DNA of 64,000 nt from Blastochloris viridis. GTDB lineage: Bacteria > Pseudomonadota > Alphaproteobacteria > Rhizobiales > Xanthobacteraceae. The notes under the pieces are model-generated. The model worked only from the letters and a program-made list of their open reading frames with translations. It had not been told where the DNA came from and did no database searches. How positions within the stretch are numbered: position 1 is the stretch's first letter; each line of letters opens with the position of its first letter. Shown one piece after another: positions 18,348 through 25,713 of the stretch. Location: assembly GCF_001402875.1 (NCBI RefSeq), contig NZ_CP012946.1, positions 3,078,001 to 3,142,000 of the forward strand. The letters are read 5' to 3'. Position numbers and translations under genes: made by a program.

Positions 18348-18512
18348 GTGACGGCGAGACGCGGCTTCCGGGCCAGCGTGGTGACTGCCATTGGTGATCG
18401 GATTTCCCTTGAGTTTCCGTGGTTGATACGGTTTCCGGCTGATCGCTCCGTGAGCCCGGACACAACCTCGCCGAAAAAACCTTGATCGGAGGGGGATTTA
18501 TCGGCGACAGGA

Positions 18513-18547
18513 ATACGAAACTCCGGCCGATCGGCCGGATTTCGTAT
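18513..18547. repeat. Short palindrome of the family A type
   Basis: The 35-base near-perfect palindrome has outer arms atacgaaa/ttcgtat and inner arms tccggccga/tcggccgga. It ends 12 bases before the start codon of the peptidase gene. The arm layout (tacg, then tccgg, then gatc) matches the termini of the larger element at 21351-21587. A lone half-site (atacggtttccggctgatc) lies at 18427-18445. It could affect expression of the peptidase gene because it falls in its leader. Confidence 0.6.
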
Positions 18548-18559
18548 GAGCACCCGCCG

Positions 18560-19939
18560 ATGCATGCCGCGCTGATCGCAACCGACCCCGCCGCCCGCCC
18601 GTTGTGGCTGGTCACCGCCAACGACTGGCCGGCAGTGCGTGAGGCGCTCGGCGCCCCCGCCGCGGCGTTCGCCGAGGCGGCCGGCTTTGCGCCCGAGCCC
18701 GGCCGGCACGTCGCGCTGCCGGACGCCGACGGCGCGCTCGGTGGCTTTCTGTTCGGGCTGGGTCGCGGCACCGAGGCGGCCGACCGGCTGATCGCCGGCA
18801 AGCTGGCCGAGGTGTTGCCAGCCGGCGCGTGGCGCCTCGCCGTGCCGCCGCCGGAGCCGGCTCTGACGGTGCTCGCCATCCTGCTCGGCAGCTATCGCTT
18901 CACGCGTTATCGCAGTGCCAGCCCGGCCAAGTTCCGGCTGGTGGTGCCGGACGGCGTCGATGCCGAGGAGGTGTCTCGGCTGGCCGAGGCGGTGTTCCTG
19001 GTGCGCGACCTCGTCAACACCCCGGCCAACGACCTCGGCCCGGCCGAACTCGAGGACGCGGTGCGGGCGGTGGCCGCGCCGCACGGCGCCGAAGTGACCA
19101 GCATCGTTGGCGAGGACCTGCTCGCCGCCGGCTTTCCGCTGATCCACGCCGTCGGCAAGGGCTCGGCGCGGGCGCCGCGCCTGATCGAGCTGCGTTGGGG
19201 CGACCCCGCCCATCCCAAGCTGACGCTGGTGGGCAAGGGGGTGTGCTTCGATACCGGCGGGCTCGACATCAAGCCGGCCTCCGCCATGCTCTTGATGAAA
19301 AAGGACATGGGCGGCGCTGCCACCGCGCTGGCGCTGGCAAAGCTGGTGATGGAGCGCGCGCTGCCGGTGCGCCTGCGGCTGCTGGTGCCGGCGGTGGAGA
19401 ACGCCATCTCCGGCACCGCATTCCGACCGGGCGACGTCTATCCCAGCCGCAAGGGCCTTTCGATCGAAGTCGGCGACACCGACGCCGAGGGCCGGCTGGT
19501 GCTGGCCGACGCCCTCGCCCTGGCCGATGCCGAGGCCCCCGACCTTTTGATCGATTTCGCCACCCTGACCGGCGCCGCCCGCGTCGCGCTCGGGCCCGAC
19601 ATCCCGCCGGCGTTCACCGACGACGACGACCTGGCGGCCGCGCTTGCGCGCCACGCCGCCGCGACCGCCGACCCGGTGTGGCGACTGCCGCTGTGGCGGC
19701 CCTATGCCAGCGGCCTCGACTCAAAGGTGGCCGACCTCTCCAGCGTGGCGCCGGGCGGCTTTGCCGGGTCGATCATGGCGGCGCTGTTCCTGGCGCGCTT
19801 CGTCGAGGCGGCGAAGTGCTGGCTGCACCTCGACATCTATGCCTGGACGCCCAAGCCGAAGCCCGGCCGGCCGGAGGGCGGCGAGGCCCAGACCCTGCGG
19901 GCGCTCGATGCGCTGCTTCAGGATCGATTCAAATTGTGA
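18560..19939 (+). CDS. M17 family leucyl aminopeptidase
   Basis: This 459-residue cytoplasmic metallopeptidase removes N-terminal residues from peptides. The C-terminal catalytic domain has the expected two-metal ligands: Lys 226 and Asp 231 in VGKGVCFDTGG, Asp 249 in MKKDMGG, and Asp 308 and Glu 310 in GDTDAEGRLVL, with Arg 312 as the catalytic arginine. The family usually has Asn at the first position of NTDAEGR; here it is Asp. ATG 18560 follows a palindromic repeat, and frame upstream of it is repeat-derived. It precedes the MarR and NlpC/P60 genes. Confidence 0.93.
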   Translation: MHAALIATDPAARPLWLVTANDWPAVREALGAPAAAFAEAAGFAPEPGRHVALPDADGALGGFLFGLGRGTEAADRLIAGKLAEVLPAGAWRLAVPPPEPALTVLAILLGSYRFTRYRSASPAKFRLVVPDGVDAEEVSRLAEAVFLVRDLVNTPANDLGPAELEDAVRAVAAPHGAEVTSIVGEDLLAAGFPLIHAVGKGSARAPRLIELRWGDPAHPKLTLVGKGVCFDTGGLDIKPASAMLLMKKDMGGAATALALAKLVMERALPVRLRLLVPAVENAISGTAFRPGDVYPSRKGLSIEVGDTDAEGRLVLADALALADAEAPDLLIDFATLTGAARVALGPDIPPAFTDDDDLAAALARHAAATADPVWRLPLWRPYASGLDSKVADLSSVAPGGFAGSIMAALFLARFVEAAKCWLHLDIYAWTPKPKPGRPEGGEAQTLRALDALLQDRFKL

Positions 19940-20013
19940 TTCCGCCACGTGAAATCTTGCGTGCCAATCCCATGGTGGAGAATAATACGCAGGCGTAACA
20001 ATCTCCGCAGCCG

Positions 20014-20364
20014 ATGGCCGTCGAACTCCGCCCCACCCAGGCACTCAAACTGTTGCACGATCTGGCGCTCGGCCAGGTCCGCGACAGCGAGCCGGATTTA
20101 ACCCAGCGGCAGCTCGCGATCCTGCTGACGGTTTATCTGGAAGTGCCGCCCCATACCGTCCGCGGCCTCGCCGCCAAGCTCGGCGTCACCAAGCCGGTCA
20201 TTACCCGCGCCCTCGACACCATGGGCAAGCTCGGGCTGGTGACCCGCCGCCGCGACGAGGCCGACCGCCGTAACGTGATTATCCAGCGCACCGTCCGGGG
20301 CTCGCTCTATGTCGAGCGGCTCGGCGACCTCGTGGTGGCGCGCGCCAGGGAGCTTCATGCATGA
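20014..20364 (+). CDS. Small MarR-type winged-helix regulator
   Basis: This 116-residue protein has a winged-helix core: LTQRQLAILLTVYLEVPPHTVRGLAAKLGVTKPVITRALDTMGKLGLVTRRRDEADRRNV is arranged as in MarR proteins, with recognition helix near TKPVITRALDTM and a wing with RRRDEADRR. It is shorter than typical MarR proteins (about 140-150), with a reduced dimer region. It overlaps the peptidase gene by four bases (ATGA), so it may control that operon. The ligand is unknown. Confidence 0.85.
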   Translation: MAVELRPTQALKLLHDLALGQVRDSEPDLTQRQLAILLTVYLEVPPHTVRGLAAKLGVTKPVITRALDTMGKLGLVTRRRDEADRRNVIIQRTVRGSLYVERLGDLVVARARELHA

Positions 20365-21230
20365 CCGGATACGATCCGCGGCTGACGCCCGCACGGCCGG
20401 ATCTCGCGGCCCTTCATCTCGAAGGCAAGGTGCCTGCGGCGCGCTACGTCGCGGGCACGGTGTGCCAGGTGATCGTTCCGGCCGCGCCGCTGCGGCGCGA
20501 GCCGGTCGCCGACCAGCCGCTGGCGACCGAGGTGCTCTACGGCGAACGCGTCACCATCTACGAGGCGACGGTGGAGGGCTGGGCCTGGGGCCAGATCGAA
20601 TCCGACGGCTATGTCGGCTGGCTGCCGTCGAGCGCGCTGGCCCCGCCGGGGCCGGCGCCGACCCATTGCGTGCGGGTGCCGCGCACCTTCATCTTCCCCG
20701 CGCCCAACATCAAGCTGCCGCCGCTGGCGGCGCCGACGCTCGGCGCGCGGCTCGCCATCACCGGCACCGAGGGGCGGTTCGTCGTCACCGCCGAGGGCGG
20801 CTATATCCCCGCCCATCACGTCCGCCCGCTGGCCGGACCGCTGGAGCGCGACTTCGTCACCGTCGCCGAGCGGCTGCTCGGCGTGCCCTATCTGTGGGGC
20901 GGCAAGACCCCGCTCGGCTTCGACTGCTCCGGCCTGGTTCAGGTCGCGCTCGACGCCGCCGGCATCAAGGCGCCGCGCGACAGCGACCAGCAGGAGGCGA
21001 CGCTGGGCAAGCCGATCGACCCCGGCGTCGACTTCGCCAACGTCCAGCGCGGCGACCTGGTGTTCTGGCCCGGCCACGTCGCCATCGTCAGCGACCCGCA
21101 GACGCTGGTCCACGCCAATGCCTGGCACATGATGGTGGCGATCGAGCCGCTGGCGCAGGCGCTCTCGCGCATCGTCCGCACCGGGGCGGTGGTGAACGCG
21201 GTGTGCCGCTTGCCGGCCTGGGTGGAGTAA
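20361..21230 (+). CDS. NlpC/P60 (C40) cell-wall peptidase with SH3-like domains
   Basis: This 289-residue protein has two SH3-type segments (about 35-95 and 115-155) and a C-terminal NlpC/P60 domain. The catalytic Cys is in FDCSGLV (Cys 189), with His in PGHVAIV (His 239) and a third polar residue near LVHANAW. Such enzymes cut gamma-D-glutamyl-diamino acid bonds in peptidoglycan peptides. No clear signal peptide is seen, so it may act on recycled muropeptides in the cytoplasm or leave by another route. It is translationally coupled to the MarR gene. Confidence 0.92.
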   Translation: MTGYDPRLTPARPDLAALHLEGKVPAARYVAGTVCQVIVPAAPLRREPVADQPLATEVLYGERVTIYEATVEGWAWGQIESDGYVGWLPSSALAPPGPAPTHCVRVPRTFIFPAPNIKLPPLAAPTLGARLAITGTEGRFVVTAEGGYIPAHHVRPLAGPLERDFVTVAERLLGVPYLWGGKTPLGFDCSGLVQVALDAAGIKAPRDSDQQEATLGKPIDPGVDFANVQRGDLVFWPGHVAIVSDPQTLVHANAWHMMVAIEPLAQALSRIVRTGAVVNAVCRLPAWVE

Positions 21231-21268
21231 GCGCGGGCGCAACCGGCTGCGTTATACTGTGGCCCCGA

Positions 21269-21671
21269 AGGCTGACCTTTCTTGGCCTCATGGTGAGGAG
21301 GCTGCGCAGAGCCGTCTCGAACCATGGGCCGACCTCGCTGGTCCGCCTCATACGATTTCCGTTTGATCAGCTCGGCTCTTTCTTCCCTCTCCCCTTGCGG
21401 GAGAGGGTGCCGAGCGATCGTAAAGATCGCGAGGCGGGTGAGGGGGCCTGCGCGCAGAAGGCTGACATACCCCTCACCCGGCTCGGATTTCGCTGCGCTC
21501 ATCCTCGCCACCCTCTCCCGCAAGGGGAGAGGGAAAAGACGCGCCCCCGACCAACGGCCATTCCGAGCCGATCAGCCGGAAACCGTATCATCCTTCGAGA
21601 CGCCCGCTATCGCGGGCTCATCAGGATGAGGCGAGCTGGCGTTGGTGGAAGGTCAAGCTCATAGGCCGGGT
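21269..21671. repeat. Family C repeat, split by a family A element
   Basis: The two outer parts (21269-21350 and 21588-21671) line up with the uninterrupted copy at 58807-58980: both have gcctcatggt, then a gtctcgaaccatg-like stretch, then catccttcgagac, cgcgggctc, aggatgaggcgagctgg and aaggtcaagctca. A third, shorter relative lies at 45576-45674. Such cctcat/gtctcgaa repeats are common between genes of Bradyrhizobiaceae and relatives. The split makes the order of insertion readable. Confidence 0.75.
21351..21587. mobile_element. Palindromic MITE-like element (family A), copy 1
   Basis: This 237-base element starts tacgatttcc and ends ggaaaccgta, imperfect inverted ends that extend inward through tgatca/tgatcg and ctcgg. 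Inner arms ccctctcccc-ttgcgggagaggg are also inverted, so the whole can fold as a long cruciform. TCA stands on both sides (21348-21350 and 21588-21590). A copy about 95% identical lies in opposite orientation at 43980-44215, also flanked by TCA. There is no coding capacity, so any movement would need a transposase encoded elsewhere. Confidence 0.75.
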
Positions 21672-21679
21672 ACTATTCC

Positions 21680-21764
21680 AACGGCCCGGATGCTGATGCC
21701 TGGAGCCGCTGGACGTCGCCAGATTTTCGTCTTTTAAATCAATCATTTCACGGAGATCTGCGGC
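21680..21764 (-). repeat. Family B double-hairpin repeat, degenerate inverted copy
   Basis: It matches the minus strand of 309-390: aacggcccggatgctgatgc and, further on, agattttcgtcttttaaatc are shared. Arms are partly decayed. It ends four bases from the pheA stop codon and may serve as its transcription end. Confidence 0.65.
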
Positions 21765-21768
21765 GAGT

Positions 21769-22641
21769 TCATCCGGAGACGGTGTCACTCGCCTTGCCGT
21801 TCAGGGTCTTGCGGAACGGATCGGCGGAATAGACCCCGAGAACCTTCAGCTCCTCGCAGAAGAACTCCAGCTCCTCCAGCGCCAGCTTGACCGGGCGGTG
21901 GTCGGGGTGGCCCTCGATGTCGGCGTAGAACTGGGTGGCGGAGAAGCTGCCCTCGACCATGTAGCTTTCCAGCTTGGTCATGTTGACCGAGTTGGTGGCG
22001 AAGCCGCCGAGCGCCTTGTAGAGCGCCGCCGGCACGTTGCGCACCCGGAACACGAAGGTGGTCATGGTCGGGCCGTTGTCGGCCGGCGCCCAGTCCGGCT
22101 CCGGCGACATCACCAAAAAGCGCGTGGTGTTGTGCGATTCGTCCTCGACGTCCTCGGCCAGGATGCTGAGGCCGTAGATCTTGGCGGCGAGGCGGGAGGC
22201 GATGGCGGCGCGGGAGGGATCGCGCGATTCGGCGACGTGGCGCGCGGAGCCGGCGGTATCGGCGGCGGTGATGGCGCGAAGGCCGAGCTTGCGGATGGTG
22301 CGGCGGCACTGGCCGAGCGCCTGGACGTGGCTTTCCACCGTCTTGAGGGTGGCGAGGGTCGCGCCCGGCACCGCCATCAACTGGTGGCGCACCGGCAGGA
22401 AATGCTCGCCGACGATGTTGAGGCCGGAGGTCGGCAACAGGTGATGGATATCGGCGACGCGGCCGGCCACCGAGTTCTCGATCGGGATCATGCCGAGCGC
22501 GGCCGAGCCATCCTTCACCGCCGCCAGGGCGTCCTCGAAGGTCGCGGCCGGCAGCGCCACCAAATCCGGGAAGGCCTCCTGGCAGGCGATATGCGAGTTC
22601 GCCCCGGGCTCGCCCTGGAACACGATCATTTTCTTGGACAT
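21769..22641 (-). CDS. pheA: Prephenate dehydratase with ACT domain
   Basis: This 290-residue cytoplasmic enzyme turns prephenate into phenylpyruvate, the branch step to phenylalanine. The N-terminal PDT domain shows FQGEPGANSHIA, MIPIENSVAGRV and the catalytic TTRFLVM motif. The C-terminal ACT domain (about 195-275) contains GALY-like (NVPAALYKALGGFATNSVNMTKLESY), where Phe acts as a feedback inhibitor. There is no chorismate mutase domain, unlike the fused enterobacterial PheA. ATG 22641 overlaps the kdsB stop (TGATG), so the two are coupled. Confidence 0.95.
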   Translation of the reverse strand: MSKKMIVFQGEPGANSHIACQEAFPDLVALPAATFEDALAAVKDGSAALGMIPIENSVAGRVADIHHLLPTSGLNIVGEHFLPVRHQLMAVPGATLATLKTVESHVQALGQCRRTIRKLGLRAITAADTAGSARHVAESRDPSRAAIASRLAAKIYGLSILAEDVEDESHNTTRFLVMSPEPDWAPADNGPTMTTFVFRVRNVPAALYKALGGFATNSVNMTKLESYMVEGSFSATQFYADIEGHPDHRPVKLALEELEFFCEELKVLGVYSADPFRKTLNGKASDTVSG

Positions 22642-23402
22642 CACGCGTCTTCTCGGTTGGATGCCGCGCCCTGAAGCAGGGATTGGGCGCGGGTCAGGTC
22701 GGCTGCGACGTCGACGCCAAGCGGCACGGCATCGACGATGGCGACGTCGATTCGCATGCCGGCCTCCAGCGCGCGAAGCTGCTCCAGCCGCTCGCGCCGC
22801 TCCAGCGGCGAGGGCGGAAGCTCGACGAACCGGGCGAGCGCCGCCCGGCGGTAGGCATAAAGCCCGATGTGGTGGTAGAGCGGCCCGTCCCCGGACGGGG
22901 CGGTGGCGCGGGTAAAATAGAGCGCGCGCAGGCGGCCGGGCGCCACCTGCGAACCCACCACCTTGACCACGTTGGGGTCGGTCTTCTCCTCCTCGCGCAC
23001 GATCTCGGCGGCCAGCGTGCCGATGTCGACGGCGGGGTCGGCCAGCGGCGCCAGCGCGGCGCGGATGGTGGCAGGCGAAATGGTCGGCAGGTCGCCCTGG
23101 ACGTTGACGACGACGTCGATGTTGCGGTGCGGGTCGATCTTGCTCAACGCCTCGAAGATGCGGTCGGAGCCGCAGGCGTGGTCGGCCCGCGTCATCACCG
23201 CCGTCGCGCCGGCGGCCTCGGCGGCCCGGGCGATGGCGTCGTCATCGGTCGCCACCACCACTTCGCCGAGCATGGCTTCGCGGGCGCGGTCGACGACGTG
23301 GGCGATCATCGGGCGGCCGTTGATGTCCGCCAGCGGCTTGCCGGGCAGGCGGGTCGAGGCGAAACGAGCCGGAACGAGCAGGACGACGCGGTCGGCGGAC
23401 AT
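22641..23402 (-). CDS. kdsB: CMP-KDO synthetase (3-deoxy-manno-octulosonate cytidylyltransferase)
   Basis: This 253-residue enzyme joins KDO to CMP for lipopolysaccharide inner-core synthesis. Visible signatures are the nucleotide-binding [14 protein letters not shown] near the start, [25 protein letters not shown] and [14 protein letters not shown]. The length matches the family. It is first in the kdsB-pheA pair. The gap before it contains a 50-base perfect hairpin. Confidence 0.95.
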   Translation of the reverse strand: MSADRVVLLVPARFASTRLPGKPLADINGRPMIAHVVDRAREAMLGEVVVATDDDAIARAAEAAGATAVMTRADHACGSDRIFEALSKIDPHRNIDVVVNVQGDLPTISPATIRAALAPLADPAVDIGTLAAEIVREEEKTDPNVVKVVGSQVAPGRLRALYFTRATAPSGDGPLYHHIGLYAYRRAALARFVELPPSPLERRERLEQLRALEAGMRIDVAIVDAVPLGVDVAADLTRAQSLLQGAASNREDA

Positions 23403-23791
23403 GGCGGCCCCTTTCGTGGCCCATGCGGAGGAAAGCCGGCAGCCGGCACCAGCGCGGTGCCCGGCCTCGGCAGCGTTCGATCCGCGGCATCAACAGGTTA
23501 CGATCCGGCCCCCGGCATTCGCCGATTCGGATGCCGGGGGCCGGATCGTTCGGAAACGACTGGCGCCGCTTATAAGGGCTGGCTCGCCCCGCGCAACGTG
23601 GTTGGCCCCGAACGCAGGCACCGCGGGCCGGTTTCCTTGCGCCAATCGGCCATCTCCAGCATCGTTTGCCGCTTGGCGTTCGCGGCGTGGTGAAGACATA
23701 AAATGGCCAAGACATAAAAACGCGCCATAATCGTCCGATCAGACACCACCACCCGATTCCGACGGAACCTGAACCATTTGGAGCATTTCGC
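23403..23791. other. 389-base divergent gap between kdsB and the peptide ABC operon
   Basis: No gene was found. The gap holds a long perfect hairpin (23500-23549). Beyond it are G+C-rich bases and a more A+T-rich stretch around 23690-23750 (gacataaaatggcc...acataaaaacgcgcc) that may carry the rightward promoter. The taaaa stretches at 23699 and 23716 are part of a short direct repeat, ggccaagacataaaa-like. Confidence 0.6.
23500..23549. repeat. Perfect 19-base-arm hairpin between kdsB and the ABC operon
   Basis: Arms acgatccggcccccggcat (23500-23518) and its exact complement (23531-23549) enclose a 12-base loop tcgccgattcgg. The hairpin starts 98 bases before kdsB and ends 243 before the binding-protein gene. 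No T-run follows on either strand. It is unlike the family A to D repeats except for acgatcc/ggatcgt ends. Confidence 0.8.
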
Positions 23792-25690
23792 GTGGCCTGG
23801 CTCGATTTCCGCGCTGTTCGCCTGCCTGTCGCCGCCGTTGCCGCGGCTGCCCTCGCCGCCGCGCTGACGATCGCGCCCGCAAAAGCCGAGGATGCCGCAA
23901 AAGCCGGTGACAAAGCGTGGCGGCACGCCCTGTCGCTGCTGGGCGAGCCGAAGGAACAGCCGGGGTTCGCCCATTTCGGCTACGTCAACCCGGACGCCCC
24001 CAAGGGCGGCACCGCCCGCCTCGCCGCGATGGGGACGTTCGACAACCTGAACCAGGTGGTCGCCAATGTCCGCGGCAACATCGCGCTGGGGCTCGACCTG
24101 CTGTACGACACGCTGATGACGCCGTCGCTGGACGAGGTCGGCACCTCCTACGGCCTGCTGGCCGAGGCGGTGTCCTATCCTGCGGACTATTCCCAGGTCA
24201 GCTATCGCCTGCGCCCGCAAGCGCGCTGGCACGACGGCAAGCCGGTGACGGTGGAGGACGTGATCTGGTCGTTCGAGGTGTGGCGCAAGAACTCGCCGAC
24301 CTCCCAGCGCTATTACCGCCACGTCAAATCGGTCGAAAAGACCGGCGAGCGCGAGGTGACCTTCGTCTTCGACGAGCCCGGCAACCGCGAACTGCCGCAG
24401 ATCGTCGGCGAGTTCCAGATTCTGCCCAAGCACTGGTGGGAGGGCACCGACCCCTCCGGCAAGCCGCGCGACGTCACCACCTCGACGCTGGAGTTTCCGC
24501 TCGGCGGCGGCGCCTACCGCATCAAGTCGGCCGAGCCCGGCCGCACCATCGTCTATGAGCGGGTGGCGGACTACTGGGCCGACAAGCTGCCGGTCAATGT
24601 CGGCATCAACAATTTCGACGAGGTCCGCTTCGAGTATTTCCGCGACTCGACGGTGGCGCTGGAGGCATTCAAGGCCGACCAGCTCGACTGGCGCACCGAA
24701 TCGAGCGCCAAGGACTGGGCCACCGCCTACGATTTCCCGGCGGTGCGCGACAAGCGGGTGGTGCTGGAGGAGTTCCCGATCCGCAGCATGGGCATCATGC
24801 AGGCGTTTGCGTTCAACCTGCGCCGCGACAAGTTCCAGGACCCGCGGGTGCGGCTCGCCTTCGATCTCGCCTTCGATTTCGAGGACATGAACCAGACGCT
24901 GTTCTTCGGCCAATACCACCGCATCGCCAGCTTCTTCGAGGGGACCGAGCTGGCGTCGTCCGGCGTCCCGCAGGGGCTGGAACTGGAAATCCTGGAGAGC
25001 GTTCGCGACAAGGTGCCGCCGGCGCTGTTCACCGAGCCCTACCGCACCCCGAGCGGCAGCGGCCCCGAAGCGATGCGCGCCAACCTGCGCGAGGCGCAAA
25101 AGCTGCTGGGCGAGGCCGGCTGGGAGGTGAAGGACCGCCGCCTGACCAACATCAAGACCGGCGAGCCGTTCATGGTCGAGTTCCTCATCTCCCAGCCCAG
25201 TTTCGAGCGGGTGGTGCTGCGCTACAAACCGACCCTGGAGCGGCTCGGCATCGTGATGTCGGTGCGCACCGTCGACGACACCCAATATCAGAACCGGGTG
25301 CGCCAGTTCGATTTCGACGTCGTCGTCAACAGTTGGGGCCAGTCGCTGTCGCCGGGCAACGAGCAGCGTTACTACTGGGGCTCGGAGGCGGCGGACGTGC
25401 CCGGCACCGGCAATATCGGCGGCATCAAGAACCCGGCGGTCGATGCGCTGATCGAGCGCATCATCTTCGCTAAGACCCGCGAGGAACTGGTGGCGACCAC
25501 CCGCGCGCTCGACCGCGTGCTGATGTGGAACCGCTACGTCGTGCCGCAATGGACCTACGGCAAGCAGCGCACCGCACGCTGGGACCGCTTCGGCAAACCC
25601 GAGCGCATGCCGGCCTACGCCGCCGCCGCGTTCCCGACCATCTGGTGGTGGAAGGCCGACGCCACGCCGGCGGCCGAGGCGAAGCCTTGA
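23792..25690 (+). CDS. yejA: Peptide/nickel-type ABC transporter substrate-binding protein, YejA-like, first copy
   Basis: This 632-residue periplasmic binding protein (family 5) has a Sec signal peptide (about 1-32, ending APAKAE). Family marks include HFGYVNPDAPKGGTARL near residue 62, LYDTLMTPSLDE, the hinge region LAEAVSYPADYSQVSYRLRPQARWHDGKPVTVEDV, and the C-terminal tryptophan-rich WTYGKQRTARWDRF. YejA-type proteins bind oligopeptides for the YejBEF importer. The GTG start at 23792 has GGAG ten bases before it. A second, divergent binding-protein gene follows after 23 bases. Confidence 0.92.
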   Translation: MAWLDFRAVRLPVAAVAAAALAAALTIAPAKAEDAAKAGDKAWRHALSLLGEPKEQPGFAHFGYVNPDAPKGGTARLAAMGTFDNLNQVVANVRGNIALGLDLLYDTLMTPSLDEVGTSYGLLAEAVSYPADYSQVSYRLRPQARWHDGKPVTVEDVIWSFEVWRKNSPTSQRYYRHVKSVEKTGEREVTFVFDEPGNRELPQIVGEFQILPKHWWEGTDPSGKPRDVTTSTLEFPLGGGAYRIKSAEPGRTIVYERVADYWADKLPVNVGINNFDEVRFEYFRDSTVALEAFKADQLDWRTESSAKDWATAYDFPAVRDKRVVLEEFPIRSMGIMQAFAFNLRRDKFQDPRVRLAFDLAFDFEDMNQTLFFGQYHRIASFFEGTELASSGVPQGLELEILESVRDKVPPALFTEPYRTPSGSGPEAMRANLREAQKLLGEAGWEVKDRRLTNIKTGEPFMVEFLISQPSFERVVLRYKPTLERLGIVMSVRTVDDTQYQNRVRQFDFDVVVNSWGQSLSPGNEQRYYWGSEAADVPGTGNIGGIKNPAVDALIERIIFAKTREELVATTRALDRVLMWNRYVVPQWTYGKQRTARWDRFGKPERMPAYAAAAFPTIWWWKADATPAAEAKP

Positions 25691-25713
25691 CCTTCGGCCG
25701 CGGAAAGCCGCCC

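Larger units (their letters stand above)
21231..21768. other. 538-base gene-free gap filled with nested repeats
   Basis: Almost all of this gap is repeat. A family C repeat (21269-21671) is split by a family A palindromic element (21351-21587), and an inverted family B copy (21680-21764) abuts the pheA stop codon. Open frames crossing it are accidental. It separates the converging C40 peptidase and pheA genes. Confidence 0.8.

Noticed and set aside
21231..21768. Small genes in the gap between the C40 peptidase and pheA
   Set aside because: All open frames there cross the palindromic repeats, lack ribosome sites and change frame with the repeat boundaries.
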